From: Flavobacterium sp. LHD-85
GTDB taxonomy: Bacteria; Bacteroidota; Bacteroidia; Flavobacteriales; Flavobacteriaceae
Direction of reading: 5' to 3'
DNA: 64,000 bases
NCBI RefSeq assembly: GCF_030929595.1
Contig: NZ_JAVFVR010000001.1
Coordinates: 372,001-436,000 of the forward strand
Shown here: one piece after another, positions 7,495 to 14,602 of the stretch
Position numbering within the stretch: the first letter of the stretch is position 1
Layout: each line of letters opens with the position of its first letter
Notes under the pieces: model-generated
Database searches by the model: none
What the model was told of the DNA's origin: nothing
What the model saw: the letters and a program-made list of their open reading frames with translations, nothing else
Position numbers and translations under genes: made by a program

Positions 7495-8367
7495 ATGAAA
7501 GCATACGTATTTCCGGGTCAAGGAGCGCAATTCACAGGAATGGGTAAAGACCTTTATGAAAATTCGGCTTTAGCCAAAGAATTATTCGAAAAAGCAAATG
7601 AAATTCTAGGTTTCAGAATTACAGATATCATGTTTGAAGGCACTGCCGAAGAACTAAAAGAAACTAAAGTAACGCAGCCAGCTGTATTTTTACACTCTGT
7701 TATTTTAGCTAAAACTTTAGAAGATTTCAAACCGGAAATGGTTGCAGGGCATTCATTAGGAGAATTCTCTGCTTTGGTTGCTAACGGAACTTTATCTTTT
7801 GAAGATGGTCTTAAATTAGTTTCTCAACGCGCTTTGGCAATGCAAAAAGCTTGCGAAATTACACCATCTACAATGGCTGCTGTTTTAGGTTTGGCTGATA
7901 ATATTGTCGAAGAAGTTTGTGCTTCTATCGACGGAGTTGTGGTTGCAGCTAACTATAACTGCCCAGGGCAATTAGTAATTTCTGGTGAAACTACTGCTGT
8001 TGAAAAAGCTTGTGAAGCTATGAAAGCTGCTGGAGCAAAACGTGCTTTAATTTTACCTGTAGGAGGAGCTTTTCACTCTCCAATGATGGAACCAGCAAGA
8101 GAAGAATTGGCAGCTGCAATTGAAGCAACTACTTTTTCTAATCCGATTTGTCCAGTATATCAAAACGTTACTGCAAATGCAGTTTCTGATGCTAATGAAA
8201 TTAAAAAGAACTTAATCATTCAATTGACTGCTCCTGTAAGATGGACACAATCTGTACAGCAAATGATCGCTGACGGTGCTACTTTGTTTACTGAAGTTGG
8301 TCCTGGAAAAGTTTTAACTGGTTTGATTAATAAAATTGATAAAGAAGCAGCTGTTGCTAACGCTTAA
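7495..8367 (+). CDS. fabD: Malonyl-CoA:ACP transacylase
   Basis: FabD moves malonyl from CoA to acyl carrier protein, the entry step of type II fatty acid synthesis in the cytosol. The 290-residue protein has the expected length, the N-terminal FPGQGAQ motif, the nucleophile S87 in GHSLGEF and the catalytic H194 in GAFHSPMM. The ATG at 7495 is chosen over a frame-open extension from 7450, because MKAYVFPGQG is the conserved FabD start. The open frame upstream is promoter sequence. Confidence 0.96.
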   Translation: MKAYVFPGQGAQFTGMGKDLYENSALAKELFEKANEILGFRITDIMFEGTAEELKETKVTQPAVFLHSVILAKTLEDFKPEMVAGHSLGEFSALVANGTLSFEDGLKLVSQRALAMQKACEITPSTMAAVLGLADNIVEEVCASIDGVVVAANYNCPGQLVISGETTAVEKACEAMKAAGAKRALILPVGGAFHSPMMEPAREELAAAIEATTFSNPICPVYQNVTANAVSDANEIKKNLIIQLTAPVRWTQSVQQMIADGATLFTEVGPGKVLTGLINKIDKEAAVANA

Positions 8368-8413
8368 TTAGTGTTCAGTCTCAGTGACAGTTTTCAGTTA
8401 AAACTATACACAT

Positions 8414-8450
8414 AAAAAAGCTCTGAAAAATAGATTTTTCAGAGCTTTTT
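8414..8450. terminator. Bidirectional terminator between fabD and the EamA gene
   Basis: AAAAAGCTCTGAAAAAT and ATTTTTCAGAGCTTTTT form a long perfect stem around AG, with A and T runs on both sides. It serves the convergent genes on both strands. Confidence 0.85.
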
Positions 8451-8476
8451 GTCATTTCGACGAAGGAGAAATGACA
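8450..8476. repeat. Short inverted repeat TGTCATTTC
   Basis: TGTCATTTC (8450-8458) and GAAATGACA (8468-8476) are 9-bp arms around GACGAAGGA. Related sequence occurs at 3636 (TGTCATTCC) and 32505-32525 (GGGATGACA), so this is a member of a dispersed palindromic family. Confidence 0.6.
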
Positions 8477-8520
8477 TACTAAAAGAAAAATAAAAAAGAT
8501 ATATGCTTTTAGAATTTACA

Positions 8521-9426
8521 TTATAAAGTTTTCTTTTCTTTCTTCTTGTAATTCACAATAAAAACCCCAAGAATAATTAAAGCTGTAGCAATAATAAAAT
8601 CAATCGTAATTACTTCATCCAAAAGCAACCAGCCCAAGAAAACAGCTATTATTGTATTAATATAGGACAGAATAGAAACTTGAACCGCTGTAACATGTTT
8701 TAGTGCATAATTATAACAAAAGAAAGCAATTACAGATCCAAATATTGATAAATACAAAGCCGCAAAAATGCTTTTTGAACTCCACGAGTTAAAATCTGGA
8801 TTTGGCGAGAATATTGAAGCCAAGACCAACTGAATACAAGATGCAATTGTAAATTGGTAAAATAAATTGAGCGTTATATTTTTCGATTTATTAGCATGCG
8901 TTTTGGTATAAATTGTTCCAGCAGCCCAAGCCAAAATTGCAAATCCCATAAAAATCATTCCAGTTCTGTAATTAACATCTAAAAATGATCCTAGTCCATC
9001 TTTAAAGATAAAAACTACTCCCAAGAACCCGATAATTACACCTATAAACCCCTTTAAACTCATTTTTTGCAATCCAAACAAAATACTGCCCAAGAAAATA
9101 AGAATTGGAGTCAGGGCATTTATAACCGATGCTAGTCCGCTTGGAATATTCTGCTCAGCAATTGTTGTAAAACCATTAGCAATCACAAGCATTAAAACCG
9201 AGGCAATAAGCTGTTGCTTAAAATTTCCCCATCCAATCCATTTTAATTCCTTTTTGAACAATAAAATGGTCATCATAATCAATCCCGCCAATCCTTGACG
9301 AATTGAAGTTACAAACCAAGGCGGGATAGTCTCAACTGCAACACGAATTCCTAAAAAAGTTGTACCCCAAATAATTCCAACTGCTGCAAGAGCAAAAATT
9401 AATTTATAATCTAAACTTTGTTTCAT
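8521..9426 (-). CDS. EamA/DMT family transporter
   Basis: A 301-residue integral membrane protein with about ten hydrophobic segments arranged as two EamA repeats (roughly residues 10-145 and 155-295). This is the layout of drug/metabolite exporters of the RhaT/YdcZ superfamily. It starts with GIIWGTTFLGIRVAVETIPPWF, typical of the first helix pair. The tail is basic (YKKKEKK), which fits a cytosolic C-terminus. Substrate unknown, most likely export of amino acids or metabolites. Single gene, convergent with fabD. Confidence 0.88.
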   Translation of the reverse strand: MKQSLDYKLIFALAAVGIIWGTTFLGIRVAVETIPPWFVTSIRQGLAGLIMMTILLFKKELKWIGWGNFKQQLIASVLMLVIANGFTTIAEQNIPSGLASVINALTPILIFLGSILFGLQKMSLKGFIGVIIGFLGVVFIFKDGLGSFLDVNYRTGMIFMGFAILAWAAGTIYTKTHANKSKNITLNLFYQFTIASCIQLVLASIFSPNPDFNSWSSKSIFAALYLSIFGSVIAFFCYNYALKHVTAVQVSILSYINTIIAVFLGWLLLDEVITIDFIIATALIILGVFIVNYKKKEKKTL

Positions 9427-9505
9427 AATAATTAATAGCTAAAAAAAATCCCAAACTATATTGCTATAATCTGGGATTTTAAAAATTTATAATTTTATTA
9501 AAAAA

Positions 9506-10522
9506 TTACTTATTCCTCACTTTTTGTTCCCATTTCCAAGCACTTGCCATTGCTTCGTCCAAACTTAGTTCAGCCTTCCATCCTAAGACATTATTTGCCT
9601 TATCTGTATTTGCATAAGCTTCAGTAATATCACCTTCGCGACGAGGCATCATCTTATAAGGCAGATTTTTACCGCTGACTTTTTCAAAACTATGAATGAC
9701 TTCAAGAACAGAACTTCCTTTTCCTGTTCCTAAATTAAAGGTTTCTACTTTTGCTAAATTCTTTTTGTTTAACAAACGCTGTAAAGCAATTACGTGCGCT
9801 TTCGCCAAATCTACTACGTGAATGTAATCACGAACAGCAGTCCCGTCTGTTGTTGGATAATCGTTTCCAAAAACCGATAATTCCTGACGCAAACCGACTC
9901 CCGTTTGGGTAATAAACGGAACTAAATTTTGAGGAACTCCCAATGGCAATTCACCAATCTGTACAGATTCGTGCGCTCCAACTGGATTAAAGTAGCGTAA
10001 TAAAATAGCGCTGATATTGGTAACTTTAGCAGTGTCTGTAATAATTTCTTCTCCGATCTGTTTTGTATTTCCATAAGGAGACATTGCAGTTTGCACTGGA
10101 GCATCTTCTGTAATCGGCATTTTTTCGGCTTGGCCGTAAACCGTACAAGAAGAACTGAAGATAAAACTTGCTTCGGGTTTTTGCTGTAACTCCTGTAAAA
10201 GATAAACCAAACTGCTAATGTTGTTTTCATAGTACAACAAAGGCTGTTCAACACTTTCACCAACCGCTTTTGAAGCCGCAAAATGAATCACACCAGTAAC
10301 ATCATGATGCTTTTTAAAAAAATCCCTAACGGCGCTTTTTTCTCTTAAATCAATTTTTTCGAATAAAGGCGTTTTTCCTGTAATCGCTGTAATCCCTTTT
10401 AAAACATCTTCTGAAGAGTTTGAAAGATTATCAATTATCACAACTTCGAAGCCTTCATTTTGCAATTCGACTACGGTGTGAGAACCAATAAACCCTAATC
10501 CTCCTGTTACTAATACTTTCAT
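9506..10522 (-). CDS. galE: UDP-glucose 4-epimerase
   Basis: GalE interconverts UDP-glucose and UDP-galactose for surface polysaccharide synthesis. The 338-residue protein shows the NAD-binding GGLGFIGSH at residues 7-15, the SSSCTVYG strand, and the catalytic Y150 and K154 in SPYGNTK. The C-terminal part contains AVRDYIHVVDLA, the usual GalE sequence. It lies 43 bp downstream of the DegT aminotransferase gene on the same strand, so the two probably form a nucleotide-sugar operon read from the promoter at 11762-11791. Confidence 0.95.
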   Translation of the reverse strand: MKVLVTGGLGFIGSHTVVELQNEGFEVVIIDNLSNSSEDVLKGITAITGKTPLFEKIDLREKSAVRDFFKKHHDVTGVIHFAASKAVGESVEQPLLYYENNISSLVYLLQELQQKPEASFIFSSSCTVYGQAEKMPITEDAPVQTAMSPYGNTKQIGEEIITDTAKVTNISAILLRYFNPVGAHESVQIGELPLGVPQNLVPFITQTGVGLRQELSVFGNDYPTTDGTAVRDYIHVVDLAKAHVIALQRLLNKKNLAKVETFNLGTGKGSSVLEVIHSFEKVSGKNLPYKMMPRREGDITEAYANTDKANNVLGWKAELSLDEAMASAWKWEQKVRNK

Positions 10523-10565
10523 TTTGTGGTTGTTTTCTTGTGGTTATTTTAGTTTAAAGCTTTTT

Positions 10566-11699
10566 TTATTTGTTCAAAAATTCTAAAACAGAATCTGTAA
10601 TAAATTTAATTTGTTCGTCATCAAGTTCAGTATGCATTGGTAAAGCAATAACTTCCTGCACTAATTGGTTTGTAACAGGGAATTGCTCCTCTTTGTAACG
10701 CGGATCTAAATATGCTTTTTGAGAATGCAATGGGATTGGATAATAAATCGCACATGGAATTCCTTTATCTAATAAATGCTGCATTAAAGCGTTTCTATCT
10801 GCGTCTAAAATTCTTAAAACATATTGATGAAAAACGTGATCATTTTCGTTTGCATCAAAATCTGGCGTAATAATTTTTGCATTTCCTGCAAAAGCCGCGT
10901 TGTATTTAGTTGCAGCCAAACGACGTGCTTTATTATATTCATCCAAAAGAGGCAGTTTTGCATTCAAAACTCCCGCCTGAATACTGTCTAAACGTGAATT
11001 TACCCCCACAACATCGTGGTGGTAACGCTCATACATTCCGTGATTTACGATTCCACGAATAATATGCGCCAATTTATCGTCATTTGTAAAAATCGCTCCT
11101 CCATCTCCATAACAACCCAAGTTCTTAGAAGGGAAAAATGAAGTTGCCGCAACGTGACCAATTGTCCCCACTTTTACTTTTGATCCAGATTTCGAAATAT
11201 AATCTGCTCCAATTGCTTGTGCGTTATCTTCGATTACATATAAATTGTATTCTGCTGCAATTTCCATAATCGCGTCCATATTAGCCGCACGTCCAAATAA
11301 ATGAACTGGAACAATCGCTTTTGTTTTTGGCGTAATTGCTTTTTTCACTGCATCAATATCGATATTCATATTATGCAAATCAACATCAACCAAAACTGGA
11401 GTTAATTGCAATAAAGCAATAACCTCAACAGTTGCAGCAAAAGTAAAATCGGCAGTAATAACTTCGTCTCCTGGTTTCAAATCTAATCCCATCATCGCAA
11501 TCTGCAACGCATCTGTACCATTCGCGCACGGAATCACATGTTTGGCTCCTAAATAGTCTTCAAGATTTTTTTGAAACTGATGTACTAAAGGTCCGTTGAT
11601 GTAAGTATTTGTATCTAAAACTTCTTGAATTGAAGCATCTACAGTAGATTTTATTTTCTCGTATTGACTCTTTAAGTCAACCATTTGTATTTTTTTCAT
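10566..11699 (-). CDS. DegT/DnrJ/EryC1/StrS aminotransferase (WbpE/WlbC-like)
   Basis: A PLP-dependent sugar aminotransferase of 377 residues. D158 (IEDNAQA) should hold the pyridine nitrogen, and K192 (SFFPSKNLG) forms the Schiff base. The N-terminal MVDLKSQYEKIK and NTYINGPLV resemble WbpE/WlbC enzymes, which aminate UDP-3-keto-glucuronic acid derivatives, but the exact sugar cannot be told from sequence alone. It is the first gene of a pair with galE and is divergent from kdtA, which suits surface glycan or LPS work. Confidence 0.9.
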   Translation of the reverse strand: MKKIQMVDLKSQYEKIKSTVDASIQEVLDTNTYINGPLVHQFQKNLEDYLGAKHVIPCANGTDALQIAMMGLDLKPGDEVITADFTFAATVEVIALLQLTPVLVDVDLHNMNIDIDAVKKAITPKTKAIVPVHLFGRAANMDAIMEIAAEYNLYVIEDNAQAIGADYISKSGSKVKVGTIGHVAATSFFPSKNLGCYGDGGAIFTNDDKLAHIIRGIVNHGMYERYHHDVVGVNSRLDSIQAGVLNAKLPLLDEYNKARRLAATKYNAAFAGNAKIITPDFDANENDHVFHQYVLRILDADRNALMQHLLDKGIPCAIYYPIPLHSQKAYLDPRYKEEQFPVTNQLVQEVIALPMHTELDDEQIKFITDSVLEFLNK

Positions 11700-11761
11700 T
11701 TTCGAATAATATTTAAAAAATTAAAGACTCTATTTTTAACAGAAATCTCTAAAAGGAGGAA

Positions 11762-11791
11762 CAAAAATAGTTATTAATAGCTTCAAACCAA
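11762..11791 (-). promoter_or_regulatory. Promoter of the aminotransferase-galE pair
   Basis: On the minus strand TTG (11789-11791), a 19-nt spacer and TATTTTTG (11762-11769) match the Bacteroidota consensus fully. Confidence 0.65.
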
Positions 11792-11836
11792 TGAAAATAG
11801 TCGAAAGAAATGTAATTTAGCTGCAAAAAAAATTAC

Positions 11837-13066
11837 ATGCTTTTTTTATACAATCTAACCATTTACATCGCAGGATTTTTCTTAAAAATCATAGCGTTAT
11901 TTAGTCCGAAAATTAAGCTTTTTGTTGAAGGCAGAAAAAATGTATTTTCAATATTAGAAGAAAAAATTAAAGCAGACGATAAAACCATCTGGTTTCATTC
12001 GGCATCCCTAGGCGAATACGAACAAGGGCTTCCCGTAATTGAAAAAATCAAAGAAAAATATCCATCTCATAAAATTGTTGTAACCTTTTTTTCACCATCT
12101 GGATACGAAGTGCGTAAAAATAACACAGTTGCCGATGTGACCATTTATTTACCGCTTGACACTAAAAAGAACGCGAAAAGATTTTTAAAGCTGGTTCATC
12201 CTGAACTTGCGTTTTTCATTAAATATGAATTTTGGCTAAACTATTTAAAGGAATTAGAAAAAAGCAAAACACCAACTTATCTTATTTCAGGAATTTTCAG
12301 AGACAATCAGATGTTTTTTAAATGGTATGGCGGTTTCTACAGAAAAGCGCTAAATGCCTTCACTTATTCCTTTGTTCAGAATGAAAGTTCAAAACAAAAA
12401 ATTGAATCACTTGGTTTTAAAAATGTAGTTGTTTCTGGCGACACCCGTTTTGATCGTGTAAATGCCATTTTAGCAAGAGACAATCGCTTAGATTTTATTG
12501 AGAATTTTAAAAACAATCAGCCAACAATTGTCGTTGGAAGCTCATGGCCTAAAGATGAAGTATTAATTGCAGAATATATCAATCAAGCTCCTGAAAATGT
12601 AAAATTCATTATTGCTCCACATAATATTAAGCCAGATCAAATTTCAGATCTTTTGTCGAAAATCACAAAATCGACCATTTTATTCTCAGAAAAAGAAAAC
12701 AAAGACCTCTCAACCTACAATGTCTTTATAATTGATACAATCGGAATCCTTACTAAGATTTATAGTTACGGAACCATAGCATATGTCGGAGGCGGATTTG
12801 GAAATCCTGGGATACACAATATATTAGAGCCTGCTACTTTTGGAATCCCAATCGTAATTGGACCTAATTATTCTAATTTTGCAGAAGCAATTGATTTAGT
12901 GAATATTGGCGGATGCATACCAATTTCAACAAACGCGGAACTTAAAGAAATTTTTGACCGATTACTAAACGACAAAAGCTTTTTGGCTGAAAAAAGTGAA
13001 ATCTGCAGATTATTTATCCAAAATAACAAAGGAGCTACTGAAACAATTATGAAACGCATTTCATAA
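11837..13066 (+). CDS. kdtA: 3-deoxy-D-manno-octulosonic acid transferase
   Basis: KdtA (WaaA, family GT30) adds Kdo from CMP-Kdo to lipid A at the inner membrane. The 409-residue protein has the N-terminal hydrophobic anchor (residues 3-22), then the GT30 signature region WFHSASLGEYEQ with the acceptor-side glutamate. The C-terminal Rossmann half carries GGFGNPGIHNILEPATFGIPIVIGP. It is divergent from the aminotransferase and galE. It is complete and of normal length. Confidence 0.93.
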   Translation: MLFLYNLTIYIAGFFLKIIALFSPKIKLFVEGRKNVFSILEEKIKADDKTIWFHSASLGEYEQGLPVIEKIKEKYPSHKIVVTFFSPSGYEVRKNNTVADVTIYLPLDTKKNAKRFLKLVHPELAFFIKYEFWLNYLKELEKSKTPTYLISGIFRDNQMFFKWYGGFYRKALNAFTYSFVQNESSKQKIESLGFKNVVVSGDTRFDRVNAILARDNRLDFIENFKNNQPTIVVGSSWPKDEVLIAEYINQAPENVKFIIAPHNIKPDQISDLLSKITKSTILFSEKENKDLSTYNVFIIDTIGILTKIYSYGTIAYVGGGFGNPGIHNILEPATFGIPIVIGPNYSNFAEAIDLVNIGGCIPISTNAELKEIFDRLLNDKSFLAEKSEICRLFIQNNKGATETIMKRIS

Positions 13067-13404
13067 TCTTTTGTAGTAGCAAAAAGTGCTAAATTCTAAA
13101 AAACAACAACAAGAGTTCTATTTTTGCTTTTAAAAGATTCTAGCAAATAGTCTTAAAAAACAAAACAAACCATTAGCCAGAGAAATAAAACAGCCTAATT
13201 TTGTAAAGATTCTTCAATAAAAAATTATTTCACCAATAAATTAGATAATTTAAGAAAAATTTATAATTTTGGCATATTCTTTGATAAATAAGATAAACGT
13301 GAGCAAGGAAAATATTTTAAAAAAAAAGTGAAAAAATATTTTACATATTAAAAAATTTATATCTTTGCCACGAATTAATAATTAACCTTTTATAATAAAG
13401 TAAG
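13067..13404. other. AT-rich intergenic region with three promoter-like boxes, no gene seen
   Basis: No frame of useful length and no clear hairpin. TAnnTTTG boxes occur at about 13118 (TATTTTTG), about 13263 (TAATTTTG) and 13360-13367 (TATCTTTG). Only the last is well placed for the following lipoprotein gene. A small untranslated RNA from an upstream box is possible but unsupported. Confidence 0.4.
13360..13367 (+). promoter_or_regulatory. -7 box of the Ala-rich lipoprotein gene
   Basis: TATCTTTG matches TAnnTTTG, about 37 bp before the ATG at 13405. Confidence 0.55.
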
Positions 13405-13620
13405 ATGAAAAAAGTATTTTTAAGTTTAGCTGTTGTTGCTGTATTAACTGTTGTATCTTGTAAAAAAGCTGACGCTGCTGCTGAAGCTCCTGCTGTAGAT
13501 TCTGCTGCTGTTGCTGTTGATTCAGCTGCTGCTGTTGTTGATTCTGCTGCTGCAACTGTTGATTCTGCTGCTGCTAAAGTTGATTCTGCTGCTGCTAAAG
13601 TAGAAGAAGTAAAAAAATAA
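13405..13620 (+). CDS. Small Ala-rich lipoprotein with 7-residue repeats
   Basis: A 71-residue protein with a lipoprotein signal (MKKVFLSLAVVAVLTVVSC, lipid Cys at 19). The mature part is almost entirely tandem VDSAAAx units: VDSAAVA, VDSAAAV, VDSAAAT, VDSAAAK and VDSAAAK, ending VEEVKK. At DNA level the unit is 21 bp (GTTGATTCTGCTGCTGCT). A heptad with Val and Ala spacing would favour an amphipathic helix or coiled coil, rather like an Lpp-type envelope protein. That is inference. It has its own promoter and terminator, and the strong signals suggest high expression. Confidence 0.75.
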   Translation: MKKVFLSLAVVAVLTVVSCKKADAAAEAPAVDSAAVAVDSAAAVVDSAAATVDSAAAKVDSAAAKVEEVKK

Positions 13621-13645
13621 TTAGAACCTAAGTTCTAACGATTTT

Positions 13646-13674
13646 AAAACCATCTTTTTAGATGGTTTTTTTTT
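13646..13674 (+). terminator. Terminator after the Ala-rich lipoprotein gene
   Basis: AAAACCATCT and AGATGGTTTT pair around TTTT, followed by a long T run. Confidence 0.85.
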
Positions 13675-13706
13675 ATGATTAATTTTTCCATTAATCTACA
13701 AGCAAT

Positions 13707-13744
13707 AAAAAAAAGCGTTCATAAATTATGAACGCTTTTTTTTT
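13707..13744 (-). terminator. Terminator of the DUF1508 gene (symmetric)
   Basis: AAGCGTTCATAA and TTATGAACGCTT form the stem, flanked by A and T runs. It directly follows, and slightly overlaps, the stop of the minus-strand gene at 13743. Confidence 0.8.
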
Positions 13745-14126
13745 ATTCAGCAGCTTCTTCTATTTCCTCCTCAAGCTCTTCATCTCCAAAAATCGATTCA
13801 CTCGAAGAAAAATCCAAAATCTCCGACCTCGAAGAATAAGTAACAATTTCTTTTATCCCTTTCTGCAAAAGCAATTCTGTACTGTATTTTCGACTCGTAG
13901 CAAAATGAACCTCCCCAAGCATCAGCTTAAAGAAATACTTCCCACCAGAACCTTTAAACTTCAAAAATTTAGCAAGACCAACATTCGCTTTAAACTTCTC
14001 AATATCCTCTTCACACTCAAACCTCAATTCATAACTCAAACTCGTAAAGATCACCTTTCCCTTCCGAGAAGTAAACGTAAACTTATATTCATCATTAAAC
14101 CGCTTGCTAATTACAAAAGCACCCAT
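13743..14126 (-). CDS. DUF1508 (YegP-like) protein
   Basis: A 127-residue protein with two beta-hairpin repeats of the YegP/DUF1508 kind. The first is DEYKFTFTSRKGKVIFTSLSY (residues 12-32, split here by its length: core YKFTFTSRKGKVIFTS). The second is KYFFKLMLGEVHFATSRKY (about residues 63-81), followed by KGIKEIV. In YegP relatives the repeat reads ...NGE.I..S..Y. The C-terminus is strongly acidic (EELEEEIEEAAE). Function unknown. Single gene with its own terminator. Confidence 0.75.
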   Translation of the reverse strand: MGAFVISKRFNDEYKFTFTSRKGKVIFTSLSYELRFECEEDIEKFKANVGLAKFLKFKGSGGKYFFKLMLGEVHFATSRKYSTELLLQKGIKEIVTYSSRSEILDFSSSESIFGDEELEEEIEEAAE

Positions 14127-14159
14127 TTATAAATTTTAGATTTTAGATTGATTTTTTTT

Positions 14160-14222
14160 GAGATCCTAAGCCGCTAAGCTTCTAAGATACTGAGATTTTT
14201 CCTTAGAAACTCAAAAACTTAA
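14160..14222. repeat. CTAAG-type repeat fragment
   Basis: GATCCTAAGCCGCTAAGCTT followed by CTAAGATACTGAGA is a short array of CTAAG words 9-10 bp apart. The same family occurs at 27517, 39528 and 40497. Confidence 0.5.
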
Positions 14223-14232
14223 ATTTTCCCCA

Positions 14233-14264
14233 TAAAAAAAGCCTCTTCAAAAGAAGAGGCTTTA
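14233..14264 (-). terminator. Terminator of the tRNA-Gly/tRNA-Leu unit
   Basis: On the minus strand AAAGCCTCTTC and GAAGAGGCTTT pair, followed by TTTT. It lies immediately downstream of tRNA-Leu. Confidence 0.85.
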
Positions 14265-14265
14265 G

Positions 14266-14351
14266 TACTCAGAGCGGGACTTGAACCCGCACGAACATTG
14301 CTGTTCACTGGATTTTAAGTCCAGCGTGTCTACCAATTTCACCATCCGAGC
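14266..14351 (-). tRNA. tRNA-Leu (anticodon TAA)
   Basis: On the minus strand the 7-bp acceptor GCTCGGA pairs with TCTGAGT with two G-T wobbles. The D arm is TGGTGAAATTGGTAGACA, the anticodon arm CTGGA-CTTAAAA-TCCAG gives TAA, the long variable arm is GTGAACAGCAATGTTCGT, and the T arm is GCGGGTTCAAGTCCCGC. The long variable arm fits a class II tRNA-Leu. CCA is not encoded. Confidence 0.95.
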
Positions 14352-14366
14352 ATTGTATGGTTTTTG

Positions 14367-14439
14367 AGCGAAAAACGGGGCTCGAACCCGCGACCTCGAC
14401 CTTGGCAAGGTCGCGCTCTACCAACTGAGCTATTTTCGC
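14367..14439 (-). tRNA. tRNA-Gly (anticodon GCC)
   Basis: On the minus strand GCGAAAA pairs with TTTTCGC, the D arm is AGCTCAGTTGGTAGAGC, and the anticodon arm CGACC-TTGCCAA-GGTCG gives GCC. The T arm is CGGGTTCGAGCCCCG-like and the discriminator base is T, as expected for bacterial Gly tRNAs. It is transcribed ahead of tRNA-Leu, 15 bp away. Confidence 0.95.
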
Positions 14440-14494
14440 ATTTTCAAATTCTGTTTAAGAACTGCAACACTTGTTTTGTTTCGTATTGCGAGTG

Positions 14495-14524
14495 CAAATT
14501 TAGGACATTTATTCAATTACACAA
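14495..14524 (-). promoter_or_regulatory. Promoter of the tRNA unit
   Basis: On the minus strand TTG (14522-14524), a 19-nt spacer and TAAATTTG (14495-14502) are a full consensus match, about 55 bp upstream of tRNA-Gly. Confidence 0.7.
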
Positions 14525-14602
14525 GCGTTTTTTAAAAAAAAAATCGACTTATTTTATAACCTTCTGATAACCTAAAGTTTAAATTTGAAAAAATTTTGAA
14601 TT

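Noticed and set aside
13450..13615. 21-bp tandem repeats considered as a CRISPR or non-coding array
   Set aside because: The repeats are contiguous, without spacers, in frame and within a lipoprotein gene.
14364..14567. A 67-codon plus-strand frame
   Set aside because: It is the antisense of tRNA-Gly plus the tRNA promoter.
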